A stretch of DNA of 64,000 nucleotides from JAVVHE01 sp038238915 (GCA_038238915.1 JBBSFH010000014.1:24476-88475); one strand, 5' to 3'. Shown: positions 14,901-22,990, counted from the stretch's first letter. Translations and numbers: made by a program. The notes: generated by a model not told the origin, from the letters alone.

Positions 14901-17636
14901 GCGATCAACGGCGTGGCGCTGGGCGGCGGGCTGGAGTTCGCGCTGGCATGTCATTACCGGGTGGCGGACACCGAGGCCCGATTTGGTCAGCCGGAAATCA
15001 GGCTACGGCTGCTGCCCGGGTATGGCGGAACTCAACGCTTGCCCAGGCTGCTGATGGACAAACGCGCCCGTGCTCACGGCTTCTTTGAAGTTGGAGAGAA
15101 CTTCCAAGAGTTCACCATTGTAACGCCAGAACAGTCGGGTCAATCCAGTCCAGCCCTGTCGCTACAGGAGGAGGCTGCCTTGATTGACGCGATCGAGCTT
15201 ATATTGGGGGGTCGAGCGGTCGACAGCACGACCGCGCTAAACATGGGCGTTATTGATGCAATCGCAGCAAATGGGGAGGATGCTCTCTCATTTGCGCATT
15301 CGTTAGTGCGCGAGTATGTTACTTACGATGCCAACACGCTGCTTGGTGCTGTGTATGACGAGACTACAGCAAAGCGAGCCGAATGGGCGAAGCCCAAACG
15401 TGTCCACATCGGAGATGTCGTCGCCGCTGATGCGCATCTCGAACGCATTCTCGCTCAACTTGCCATCAGCGGCCGCGCGAAGGCCGGAGCGCGCGCGCTG
15501 GACGCAATCCGTACTGGTCTCGAACAGGGAATTGCTGCCGGGCTGAAGCGTGAAGCCGAACTGTTTGCCGAAGCGATCATCGATCCCGACGGTGGCCGAG
15601 CAGGCATTCGACAGTTCCTCGACAAACAATCGCCCCCGCTGCCCGTTCGGCGTGACGGCGCGGACTATCTAGCCGGCCCCACCCCCTCCGCCCTTCGTGC
15701 ACCTCCCCCCGAGGGGGAGGATCGATCCTCCCCCTCTGGGGGAGGTGGCGGCGAAGCCGACGGAGGGGGAAGAGCCGGGCGCGATCCGGCGGGGATGTTG
15801 CCCGTGGGTGCGCCCTTCTTCCCGGGTTTCACCCCGATCCCCTCGCATCAGCACGCTTTCGGAGTGGCGCGGGATCCCGAGACAGGCGCGCCGATGCACG
15901 GCACCCCCGCCGCGCACGAACGGCAACTGATCGTCCCCGTCGCCACGCCCGGCCCCAACGACGCGCTCGTCTACATGCTGACCTCCGAGGTCAACTTCAA
16001 CGATATCTGGGCGATCACCGGCATCCCCGTCTCGCCGTTCGACAGCCACGACGAGGATTTCCAGACCACCGGCTCGGGCGGCGTCGGCCTGATCGCGGCG
16101 CTCGGCTCGGAGGCGCGCGCCGAGGGACGCCTCAAGGTCGGCGATCTGGTGGCGGTCTATTCGGGGACCAACGATCTGCTCAGCCCGCAGGTGGGCCGCG
16201 ACCCGATGTTCGCCGATTTCGCCATCCAGGGCTACGAGACGCCGACCGGCAGCCACGCGCAGTTCCTCGTCGCCCAAGCCCCGCAGCTCCACCCCGTTCC
16301 CGCCGATCTGACGCTCGAACAAGCGGGGAGCTACATCCTCAACCTGGGCACCGTCACGCGCGCGCTGTTCACCACACTGCAGATCGAACCCGGCCGCACG
16401 ATCTTCGTCGAGGGCTCCGCCACCGGCACCGGGCTGGATGCGCTGCGCAGCGCGGTCCGCACCGGCTTGCAGGCCACCGGCCTCGTCTCCAGCCCCGAGC
16501 GCGCCGCGTCCGTGGCGGGGCAGGGCGCGGTCGGCACGCTCGATCGCCGCGATCCGCGCTTTGCCGCGCTGTTCACTGTGGTGCCCGAAGACGCCGACGC
16601 GGCGCGCGCGTGGGAGGCGGCGGGCGCGCCGCTGCTGGCGGAATATGAGCGCCTGAACCACGGTCGCGGCGCCGACTATGTCGTCAGCCACGCGGGCGAG
16701 ACCGCGTTTCCGCGCAGCTTCCAGTTGCTTGGCGAGGGCGGCGCGCTGGCGTTCTACGGCGCATCCTCGGGCTATCATTTCAGCTTCATGGGCAAGCCCG
16801 GCCACGCTACCCCCGAAGCCATGCTGCGCCGAGCTGGCCTGCGCGGCGGCGAGGCGGTGCTGATCTATTACGGCCCGCGCTCGACCGATCTGCTCGACGC
16901 GACCGGGCTGGAGATGATCGAGGCCGCGCGCGGCTTCAGTGCGCGCGCGGTGATCGCCACCACCACCGACGGGCAGCGCGAGTTCCTCCAGTCGCTCGGG
17001 CTGGAGGAGGCGATCGCGGGGATCGTCAGCCTGGAGAGCGTGCGCAGGCGCGAGGGGGCGAACTTCGATTGGCCCGATACGATGCCGCGCCTGCCCGACG
17101 CGAAGCAGGACATCGAGGCGTTCAAGGCGGCGGTGCGCGATTATCAGGAGCGGGTGCTGAAGCCGTTCGGCGGCGCGATCGGCAAGATCCTGCGCTCGGC
17201 GGATAACCCGCGCGGCAGCCCCGATCTTGTCATCGAACGCGCCGCCCAGGACACGCTCGGCATCTCGACCAGCCTCGTCAAACCCTTCACCGGGCGGGTG
17301 GTGTTCGCCGAGGACCTCGCGGGCCAGCGCTTCACCTTCTACGCGCCGCAGGTGTGGACCCGCCAGCGCCGCATCCTGATGCCGACCGCCTCGATCCTCG
17401 GCACGCATCTGTGCAACGCCTACGAGGTGACGCGCATGAACGACATGATCGCGGCGGGCCTGCTCGAAGTCACTGATCCCGTCGTCGTGCCGTGGGAGGG
17501 CTTGCCCGAGGCGCATCAATCGATGTGGGAGAACCGCCACTCGGGCGCGACCTATGTGGTCAACCACGCGTTGCCCGCGATGGGACTGCGCGGTCGCGAC
17601 GCGCTACTCGAAGCGTGGGCGGCACAACAGCAATGA
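11985..17636 (+). CDS. pcs: Propionyl-CoA synthase, trifunctional (Pcs)
   Basis: Converts 3-hydroxypropionate, CoA, ATP and NADPH to propionyl-CoA in one 1883-residue chain. Residues about 1-860 are an acetyl-CoA-synthetase-like ligase: P-loop YTSGSTGKPKG (425-435), SYWATEHGG, GRSDDVINVSGHR and the adenylation lysine K815 in ETRSGKYVRR. About 865-1225 is a crotonase domain with both catalytic glutamates (E984 in GGGLEF, E1004 in GQPEI), expected to make acrylyl-CoA. About 1265-1883 is an MDR enoyl-CoA reductase related to crotonyl-CoA carboxylase/reductase (NFNDIWAITGIP, NADP site GSATGTGLDALR). Order and motifs match Pcs of Chloroflexus and Erythrobacter NAP1. I chose the GTG at 11985 behind GGGGGAG; a TTG at 11940 is possible. 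Residues 1231-1262 come from an inserted palindromic repeat, and 1026-1145 from a low-GC patch. mcr follows 13 bases later. Confidence 0.93.
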   Translation: MQTAPSDVSPQALPTQPDVPPNGHAASIRAAFLADPGASHGEIAGRAIHWFVAGIGANGAWLARAAAGWEGWDAATGARVAPALPGDFAPWAQAFDGSDSPHWRWFVGGRTNACFNEVDRHVLAGHGDEAALIFEGDRWDMSADGGRGAPLDCFTVTRKRLLLETVKCAVALDALGLKAGDRIALNMPSIVPQIYWTEAAKRLGIVYTAVFGGFSEKTLSDRIADAGARVIITSDGSYRNAQVAAFKTAYTDPALDNYVAVTTALEVLAGAELGLSAEDAATVRDTVAATLAGETTVERSDVMRGVGRALAVLGKAGRLGAADAARVRIAVASALVAMPARVEAVIVVRHTGQPDLVWRAERDRWSHELTDSALETILARARAAGFDVADEAALLALPDAALVRALWATCPPLPVDADYPLFFIYTSGSTGKPKGIVHTHAYTGGIADTMRAAFDARPGDVIYVVADPGWITGQSYLIAGALLTRVTSVISEGSPVFPHAGRFASMIERHGVTIFKAGVTFLKSVMSDPANLHDLERYDMRGLRVATFCAEPVSPSVQAFGMAHVTPRYINSYWATEHGGIAWTHSWDDTAPLVADAHARALPWIAGDVWVEDAEAAGSAVPFARAGEDGVAWRRAQPGEKGEIVIAAPYPYLARTIWGDAEGFRVENGSVQADWRGDAARWVDGYWRRWRGAWAYTQGDFAVRHEDGSFSFHGRSDDVINVSGHRLGTEEIEGAILRDKALDPDSPVGNVLVVGAPHREKGLTPLAFVVPVAGRKLSYEDRKRLMELVRSEKGAVAVPADLIEVRQFPETRSGKYVRRMVRALVEGGEVGDVSTLRNPEALDEMRTVIGDWQRRQRLSEEQSLFERYRYFVIQYNIVAPGKRVATVTVTNPPVNALNERAIDELGIVVEHLARREDVVAVVFTGHGNAFVAGADIRQMLDEIHTIEEARVLPNNAQAVFAKIEAMDKPCIAAINGVALGGGLEFALACHYRVADTEARFGQPEIRLRLLPGYGGTQRLPRLLMDKRARAHGFFEVGENFQEFTIVTPEQSGQSSPALSLQEEAALIDAIELILGGRAVDSTTALNMGVIDAIAANGEDALSFAHSLVREYVTYDANTLLGAVYDETTAKRAEWAKPKRVHIGDVVAADAHLERILAQLAISGRAKAGARALDAIRTGLEQGIAAGLKREAELFAEAIIDPDGGRAGIRQFLDKQSPPLPVRRDGADYLAGPTPSALRAPPPEGEDRSSPSGGGGGEADGGGRAGRDPAGMLPVGAPFFPGFTPIPSHQHAFGVARDPETGAPMHGTPAAHERQLIVPVATPGPNDALVYMLTSEVNFNDIWAITGIPVSPFDSHDEDFQTTGSGGVGLIAALGSEARAEGRLKVGDLVAVYSGTNDLLSPQVGRDPMFADFAIQGYETPTGSHAQFLVAQAPQLHPVPADLTLEQAGSYILNLGTVTRALFTTLQIEPGRTIFVEGSATGTGLDALRSAVRTGLQATGLVSSPERAASVAGQGAVGTLDRRDPRFAALFTVVPEDADAARAWEAAGAPLLAEYERLNHGRGADYVVSHAGETAFPRSFQLLGEGGALAFYGASSGYHFSFMGKPGHATPEAMLRRAGLRGGEAVLIYYGPRSTDLLDATGLEMIEAARGFSARAVIATTTDGQREFLQSLGLEEAIAGIVSLESVRRREGANFDWPDTMPRLPDAKQDIEAFKAAVRDYQERVLKPFGGAIGKILRSADNPRGSPDLVIERAAQDTLGISTSLVKPFTGRVVFAEDLAGQRFTFYAPQVWTRQRRILMPTASILGTHLCNAYEVTRMNDMIAAGLLEVTDPVVVPWEGLPEAHQSMWENRHSGATYVVNHALPAMGLRGRDALLEAWAAQQQ
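15677..15769. repeat. Palindromic intergenic-type repeat inserted in frame in pcs
   Basis: The centre is a perfect 26-base palindrome (15711-15736) around GGATCGATCC. It is extended by CACCTCCCCC (15700-15709) and GGGGGAGGTG (15738-15747) with one unpaired position on each side. Looser outer arms CCCCCTCCG (15682-15690) and CGGAGGGGG (15761-15769) complete it. The left 21 bases (15677-15697) recur exactly, in reverse orientation, at 22965-22985 between two other genes, so this is a mobile or dispersed repeat family. Inside pcs it encodes about 31 residues (Pro/Gly/Ser-rich) without a stop and replaces the short linker between hydratase and reductase domains. Confidence 0.88.
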
Positions 17637-17649
17637 CGGGAGTACGACG

Positions 17650-20600
17650 ATGGCCAAAGCAAAGACCGATCTCCCCGTCGCCACAACCGCGCATGGCCGC
17701 CTCGCGGGCAAGATCGCCGTTGTCACCGGCGCGGCGGGCAATCTGGGCGGGCATATCGTGCGCCGCTACCTTGCCGAGGGGGCGACCGTGGTGATGACCG
17801 GCCGCACCGCGCCCCGTCTGGAAGCCGCCGCCGCCGCGATCCTCGCCGAGACCGGTGCCGATTCCGCCCGCCTCGCCACCGTGATCCTCGATGGCGCACA
17901 CGCGCAGTCGGTCCGCGACGGCATCGCGCAGGTGGTCGCGCGCTTTGGCCGGATCGATATTCTGGTCAACAACGCCGGATCGGCGGGACCCAAGCAGCCA
18001 CTCGAAAACCTGCCGCTCGATGCGGACGAGCTGGCGGCGCTCCAGAAGCACGGCTCCACCGATACCGAGACGGTGAGCGACGCGATCCGCAACATCTTCG
18101 GCGTCGCGTGGAACCTCGCGCGCGCCGCCGCCCCCGCAATGGGCGAGGGCGGAACGATCATCAACATATCCACCATCTTTTCGCGCACACCCTATTATGC
18201 GCGCACCGCCTATGTGGTCCCCAAGGCGGCGATGAACGCTTGGTCGCGCGAACTCAGCCTGGAACTTGGCCCGCGCGGCATCCGCGTCAACCTGATCTTC
18301 CCCGGCCCGATCGCCAGCGAGCGCATCCGCACCGTGTTCGCCGCGATGGACACCGCACGCGGCGACGGCGCGGGCACCACGCAGGCGCAGTTCTTCGACA
18401 TGATGTCGCTGGAACGCGCCACCGACGGCGCGGCCAAGGCGAAAACCTTTCCCAACCCCGCCGACATCGCCGCCACGGCGGTGTTCCTGGGCAGCGACGA
18501 ATCCGCCGCCTACAACGGCCATGATTTCGAGGTGACGCACGGCATGTCCGTGCGCAAGGAAGCGCGCTCGACCTATCTCGCGCGGCCCTCGATGCGATCG
18601 ATGGATGGGACCGGGCTGGCGGTGCTGATCGCGGCCGGGGACGGGTGGGAGGAGGCGCTGGAAATCGCCCGCGTCCAGATCGCTTGCGGCGCGCATGTGC
18701 TGCTCGGCCTCGCGCGGCAGGCGGACGTGGCACAGGCGCAGGCGCGTGCGAAGGCCGAAGGCGTCGGCGAGCGGCTGGCGGTGGTGCGCTTCAACCGCGG
18801 CGAACCGGCTGCGATGGCGGACGCGCTAGATACCTACACCGCCGCCAAAATGCCCATAACGGCCGCGCTCCTCATGCCCGCGCGCGGCGCGGACGAGTTT
18901 ACTGGCACGCTCACGCACGCGAGCGACGCGGACGTGGACGCCTTCATGGACCTCGAACTCGGCGGCGCGATCGCACTCGCGCGCACGCTCAGCCGCTACT
19001 GGAAGCGCCACGACAGCCTGCTCCAGGAGCCGCGCTTCGTGTTCCTCTCGAACGCGACCGATGGTGCAGGCGACATTTACGCGCATATCGCGCGGGCCGC
19101 GACCGAGCAGTTGATCCGCATCTGGCGCGACGAGTCCGAAATCGATGTGGCGCACGGGCGGCGGCGGCAGGCCGAATGGGGCAACCAGATCGTCCGCTTC
19201 ACCAACGACGAGCCCGAGAACATCCGCTTCGTCGCGGGCCACGCCGCGCGCATCCTCTTGAAGGAAAGCAAGATCCGCGATGTGACGCTGTATGTCCCGC
19301 AATCGATCGGCGAGGCGACCGGCGCGCGCAAGGCGATGCCGGGCTTCAGCGAGAACATCACCGGGTTGCATCTGGGGAAGGTCGCGCTGATCACCGGCGG
19401 CTCGGCGGGGATCGGCGGGCAGGTGGCGCGGCTGCTCGCGGTGGCGGGGGCGAAGGTGATGATCGTTGCGCGGCGCGAAAGCGAGCTCGCGGTCGCGCGC
19501 GCGCGGATCGTCAGCGAACTCGAAGACGTGGGCTTCGCGGGCGTCGAACGGCGCGTGCAGACGCTCGCCGGCGTCGACGTGAGCGATTTCGCTTCGCTCA
19601 AGCGCGCGGTGGATGCGACGTTGAAGGCGTTCGGGCGTATCGATTACCTGATCAACAACGCGGGTGTCGCGGGCGCGGAAGACATGGTGGTCGACATGGA
19701 CGTCGATGCGTGGACCTACACTCTCGATGCCAATCTCGTGTCCAACTTCCTGCTGATGCACCATGTGGTCCCGCTGATGAAGCGCCAGGGATCGGGCTAT
19801 ATCCTCAACGTCTCCTCCTACTTCGGCGGCGAGAAATATCTCGCGGTCGCCTACCCGAACCGCGCCGACTACGCCGTATCCAAATCGGGCCAGCGCGCGA
19901 TGGTCGAATCGATGGCACGCTATCTGGGCCCCGAGGTGCAGTTCAACGCAATCGCGCCCGGACCTGTGGACGGCGACCGGCTGAGCGGCACCGGCGGCAA
20001 GCCGGGACTGTTCGAGCGGCGCGGCAAGCTGATCCTCGAAAACAAGCGGCTGAACGCGGTTCACGCAGCGGCGGTAAAGGCGCTGCGACGCGGGGTGCGG
20101 GTGGAGGCGCTGCTCACGCGCCTCGCGCGCAACGATACCGCGCGCATGAGCCACGATACCAACAACCCGCGCGAAATCCGTGATCTGGCACTCGCCTGCG
20201 CGCGCGAAGGCGACGGGGTGTGCAGCTGGGACCGGTTCCTGATGACGCGTGCGATCGCTGCGAGCCTCGTCAAGCGGCTGCGCAATGGCGGCTATTTCCT
20301 CGATGCGCCCGGCTGGGCAGACCGCGCCGATACGCCCGAGGCAAACGGCGGCTGGCTGTTGCGCGCGCCGCCCGAGGACGCGCCCTTCCTCCCAGCCGCG
20401 CGCATCGCCGACGAGGCGAAGAAGGTGGGCGGCGGCGTGATCCGCCAACTGTATCTGGGCAAGATGCCAACCGAAGGCGACGTGGCGCAGGCGACCGTGT
20501 TCTTCCTCGCTGACCGTGCGGTAAGCGGCGAGACGTTCATGCCCTCGGGCGGGCTCAGCGTCGAACGCTCGACCACCGAGCGCGAATTGTTCGGCAGCCC

Positions 20601-21339
20601 CAAGCAGGAGCGGCTCGACCAGATGCGCGGGAAGACCGTGTGGATCGTCGGCGAACACCTGGTGGATTACATCGCCGAAACTGCCCGGCAGTTCGTGAGC
20701 GATTGCCATGTCGCGCGCGTGGTGCTGCTGACCTCGACCGCCGAAGGCGCAAACGCGCTGCACGCCGAGATCGGTGACCTGCCCGAAGGCACGATCGAGG
20801 CGATCATGTGCGAGCCGGGGGTGGAGGCCGCGATGGACGCAGCGCTGGTGCGATGGGGTCGACCGACCACGGTCGTCTCCACCCCCTTCGCGGCGCTTCC
20901 CGACCGGCTGTTCGCTCTCGATGCGCCGCTCGCCCCCGACGAGTTCAAAGCGCTGGTGGCGGCCAACCTCACCCACCATTTCCGCGTCGCGCGCAAAGCC
21001 TCGCTTTACGACGATTGCCAGCTCGTGCTGACCTCGCCCGACGTGCCGATGGGGGACACCAGCCCCGCGTTCGCGCTGGCCAACTTCTTCAAGACTACGC
21101 TGCACAGCTTCACCGCCACGCTCGCGGTCGAGAACGAGCGTCTCGTCCACGACGTGCCGGTGAACCAGATCAACCTCACCAGACGGGTCCGCTCGGAGGA
21201 GCCGCGCACGCTCGAGGAGCATAACGAGGAAGTGCGCCGCTTCGCCCGCGCAGTGCTGCTGCTCGGCGCGCCGCTTCCAGACGCCGAAGACAGCCGCTAC
21301 CGCGCGCGCATCTATCGCGGCATGTCGATGACGGTGTGA
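17650..21339 (+). CDS. mcr: Malonyl-CoA reductase, bifunctional (Mcr)
   Basis: NADPH-dependent two-step reduction of malonyl-CoA to 3-hydroxypropionate in a 1229-residue protein made of two SDR halves. The N-terminal half has the dinucleotide loop TGAAGNLGG (26-34), NNAGSAG and the catalytic pair Y188/K192 (YVVPK). By analogy with Chloroflexus it reduces malonate semialdehyde. The C-terminal half begins near 570 with LHLGKVALITGGSAGIGG, then has NVSSYFGGEK and Y741/K745 (YAVSK), and would reduce malonyl-CoA. Both halves are followed by extra SDR-like segments, as in the ~1219-residue Chloroflexus enzyme, whose closing RGRAITV resembles RGMSMTV here. ATG start at 17650 with GGGAG seven bases upstream. 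It ends inside the accA start (GTGA). No part looks truncated. Confidence 0.94.
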   Translation: MAKAKTDLPVATTAHGRLAGKIAVVTGAAGNLGGHIVRRYLAEGATVVMTGRTAPRLEAAAAAILAETGADSARLATVILDGAHAQSVRDGIAQVVARFGRIDILVNNAGSAGPKQPLENLPLDADELAALQKHGSTDTETVSDAIRNIFGVAWNLARAAAPAMGEGGTIINISTIFSRTPYYARTAYVVPKAAMNAWSRELSLELGPRGIRVNLIFPGPIASERIRTVFAAMDTARGDGAGTTQAQFFDMMSLERATDGAAKAKTFPNPADIAATAVFLGSDESAAYNGHDFEVTHGMSVRKEARSTYLARPSMRSMDGTGLAVLIAAGDGWEEALEIARVQIACGAHVLLGLARQADVAQAQARAKAEGVGERLAVVRFNRGEPAAMADALDTYTAAKMPITAALLMPARGADEFTGTLTHASDADVDAFMDLELGGAIALARTLSRYWKRHDSLLQEPRFVFLSNATDGAGDIYAHIARAATEQLIRIWRDESEIDVAHGRRRQAEWGNQIVRFTNDEPENIRFVAGHAARILLKESKIRDVTLYVPQSIGEATGARKAMPGFSENITGLHLGKVALITGGSAGIGGQVARLLAVAGAKVMIVARRESELAVARARIVSELEDVGFAGVERRVQTLAGVDVSDFASLKRAVDATLKAFGRIDYLINNAGVAGAEDMVVDMDVDAWTYTLDANLVSNFLLMHHVVPLMKRQGSGYILNVSSYFGGEKYLAVAYPNRADYAVSKSGQRAMVESMARYLGPEVQFNAIAPGPVDGDRLSGTGGKPGLFERRGKLILENKRLNAVHAAAVKALRRGVRVEALLTRLARNDTARMSHDTNNPREIRDLALACAREGDGVCSWDRFLMTRAIAASLVKRLRNGGYFLDAPGWADRADTPEANGGWLLRAPPEDAPFLPAARIADEAKKVGGGVIRQLYLGKMPTEGDVAQATVFFLADRAVSGETFMPSGGLSVERSTTERELFGSPKQERLDQMRGKTVWIVGEHLVDYIAETARQFVSDCHVARVVLLTSTAEGANALHAEIGDLPEGTIEAIMCEPGVEAAMDAALVRWGRPTTVVSTPFAALPDRLFALDAPLAPDEFKALVAANLTHHFRVARKASLYDDCQLVLTSPDVPMGDTSPAFALANFFKTTLHSFTATLAVENERLVHDVPVNQINLTRRVRSEEPRTLEEHNEEVRRFARAVLLLGAPLPDAEDSRYRARIYRGMSMTV

Positions 21340-22262
21340 CCGACTATCTCCCGTTCGAACAGGCGATCGAAGCCCTCGATCGCGGTGCCGCGGCCGCGCA
21401 GGCCGCCGGAGGCCGTGAGGCCGAAGCGCGCCAGTTCGAAGATCGCGCGCGCCGACAACTTGCCGATCTCTACGGTCGGCTGACGCCGTGGCAGCGCACG
21501 ATGGTCGCGCGCCACCCCGCGCGCCCGCACTTCAACCAATATGCGGAGGCGCTTTTCGAAGACTTCGTCCCGCTCGCGGGTGATCGCGGCTTCGGCGAGG
21601 ATCCAGCAATCATTGGCGGCCCGGCGCGCTTTCACGGCAACGCGGTGATGGTCATCGGCCATCACAAGGGCAGCGATACCGCGTCGCGCGTCGCCCACAA
21701 CTTCGGCATGGCGCGGCCCGAGGGCTATCGCAAGGCGATCCGCCTGATGGAAATGGCCGATCGCTTCGACCTGCCCGTGATCACGCTGGTCGATACTCCT
21801 GGCGCCTTTCCGGGCATCGATGCGGAGGCGCGCGGCCAGGCACAAGCAATCGCGCGCGCCACGCAGACCTGCCTGTCGATTGGCGTTCCGCTGATCGCGG
21901 TCATCATCGGCGAGGGCGGCTCGGGCGGCGCGATCGCGCTCGCGGCGGGCAACCGCGTGCTGATGCTCGAACATGCGATCTATTCGGTGATCTCGCCCGA
22001 GGGGTGCGCGTCGATCCTCTGGCGCAGCGCGGCGCGTGCTGCCGATGCCGCCGAGGCGCTCAAGATCACCGCCGCCGATCTGCTGCGGCTGCGGATCATC
22101 GACCGGATCGTCTACGAACCCGCAGGCGGCGCGCACCGCGATCCAGCGCTGACGATGCGCCGGGTCAGCCTTGCGATCTCCGCCGAACTGGCCGCGCTCG
22201 CTCCATTATCAAGCGATGTCCTGCGCGAGGATCGTCGGCGGGCGTTCGCGCGGATGGGGTAA
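21336..22262 (+). CDS. accA: Acetyl-CoA carboxylase carboxyltransferase subunit alpha (AccA)
   Basis: Half of the carboxyltransferase that makes malonyl-CoA from acetyl-CoA and carboxybiotin. The 308-residue product has the AccA landmarks RHPARPHFNQYAEALFEDF, VMVIGHHKG, VDTPGAFPGIDAEARGQ, GEGGSGGAIALAAGNRVLM and ISPEGCASILWRSA. The GTG start overlaps the mcr stop (GTGA), so translation is very probably coupled. Placing the malonyl-CoA supplier directly behind the malonyl-CoA consumer makes pathway sense. AccD, AccB and AccC are not in the window. It is therefore unknown whether this is the cell's only AccA or a pathway-specific copy. Confidence 0.94.
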   Translation: MTDYLPFEQAIEALDRGAAAAQAAGGREAEARQFEDRARRQLADLYGRLTPWQRTMVARHPARPHFNQYAEALFEDFVPLAGDRGFGEDPAIIGGPARFHGNAVMVIGHHKGSDTASRVAHNFGMARPEGYRKAIRLMEMADRFDLPVITLVDTPGAFPGIDAEARGQAQAIARATQTCLSIGVPLIAVIIGEGGSGGAIALAAGNRVLMLEHAIYSVISPEGCASILWRSAARAADAAEALKITAADLLRLRIIDRIVYEPAGGAHRDPALTMRRVSLAISAELAALAPLSSDVLREDRRRAFARMG

Positions 22263-22267
22263 GCCTG

Positions 22268-22573
22268 TCAGGCGAGCCAGTTTTCGGGCGGGTGCGCGGG
22301 CCACGAGTCCTTGTCGATGCCCGCCGCGTCGGCGAGCGCCTGCGGAGCAACATCGAGGCCGAGCGCACCCGCGACTGGCTCTATTGTGAAAGCGTGCCAC
22401 GGCACCGCGAACAATTTCTCGCCCACGCCGAGCACGCCACCGTGCGCAAGCACCGCGTAGGCGATGCCCCCATGTTCGTGATCGATCATGACATCGGTGA
22501 TCGTGCCGAGCGCAGTGCCGTCGGAAGAGGTGACGGGTGCGCCGCAGATTTTGGTGGAAGGGAGCAGCGCCAT
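22268..22573 (-). CDS. PRC-barrel domain protein
   Basis: A 101-residue protein with a single PRC-barrel: STKICGAPVTSSDGTALGTITDVMIDHEHGGIAYAVLAHGG followed by KLFAVPWHAF. Such domains occur in photosynthetic reaction centre H subunits, in RimM and in many small stand-alone proteins of unknown role. This one lacks a membrane anchor and looks like the stand-alone stress-type. Its ATG overlaps the TGA of the upstream membrane protein gene (ATGA), so the two are likely co-translated and may act together. It is convergent with accA, with only five bases between the two stop codons. Confidence 0.8.
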   Translation of the reverse strand: MALLPSTKICGAPVTSSDGTALGTITDVMIDHEHGGIAYAVLAHGGVLGVGEKLFAVPWHAFTIEPVAGALGLDVAPQALADAAGIDKDSWPAHPPENWLA

Positions 22574-22851
22574 CAGGCGGCGGCCTGCGTCGCGGCGGCG
22601 GCGGCCTTGTCGTAGCGCGCGCGCAAACCGAGCCAGCGCCAAACTCCGACGATGTTGACGATCAGCAGGAAGGCGTTCTGCCAGGTCAGTGCGGGCTGGT
22701 GCGTGAAGATACCGATGGCGATCCAGCCGAGCGCGCCGATGCTGAAGACGATGAAGCCGTAGCCAGTGATCTTCGCGCCGAGGTTGGCGGCGACCATGAT
22801 CGCCGCGATCGTGGTGGCGATGGGGGCGATCCAGTTGGCGGCGTGCTCCAT
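22573..22851 (-). CDS. Small membrane protein, unknown
   Basis: A 92-residue protein with three hydrophobic segments (about residues 5-25, 33-50 and 57-73) and an Arg/Ala-rich end. It starts MEHAANWIAPIATTIAAIM. The pattern resembles small YgjV/PQ-loop-like proteins but I cannot assign a family. Its stop overlaps the start of the PRC-barrel gene by four bases, which suggests a functional pair. A longer upstream extension in the same frame reaches into the neighbouring gene and repeat and was not accepted. Confidence 0.65.
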   Translation of the reverse strand: MEHAANWIAPIATTIAAIMVAANLGAKITGYGFIVFSIGALGWIAIGIFTHQPALTWQNAFLLIVNIVGVWRWLGLRARYDKAAAAATQAAA

Positions 22852-22940
22852 GGGCGAGGAGACGCGGGGCGGGGTGGGGCGGTTCCGGGCGCGGCATCGT
22901 GACCGGCCGGGCCACCCCGCCACGCGCTTCGCGCCGGTCC

Positions 22941-22988
22941 CCCCCCGTTCACGGGAGAGTTGCTCGAAGGGCGGAGGGGGTGGGGTCC
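22941..22988. repeat. Second copy of the palindromic repeat family, intergenic
   Basis: Between the small membrane protein gene and the VOC gene lies CCCCCCGTTCACGGGAGAG followed by 22965-22985, a 21-base exact reverse complement of 15677-15697 in pcs. Here the element is in its expected place, between genes and right beside a stop codon. It shows the outer arm plus a CCCGT/ACGGG hairpin, but the inner palindrome differs from the copy in pcs. Confidence 0.75.
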
Positions 22989-22990
22989 GG

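Noticed and set aside
15669..17567. Long open frame antisense to pcs (632 codons)
   Set aside because: High-GC codon bias of pcs leaves the opposite strand open. The product is an Arg/Ala/Gly/His-rich string with no domain pattern and covers a well-supported gene.
18826..21222. Long open frame antisense to mcr (798 codons)
   Set aside because: Same reason; the sense strand encodes a clear malonyl-CoA reductase and the antisense text has no family motifs or a ribosome binding site.
11985..21339. Polyketide or non-ribosomal peptide synthase reading of the two giant genes
   Set aside because: No carrier protein, ketosynthase or condensation motif is present; ligase-crotonase-MDR and SDR-SDR orders fit Pcs and Mcr exactly.
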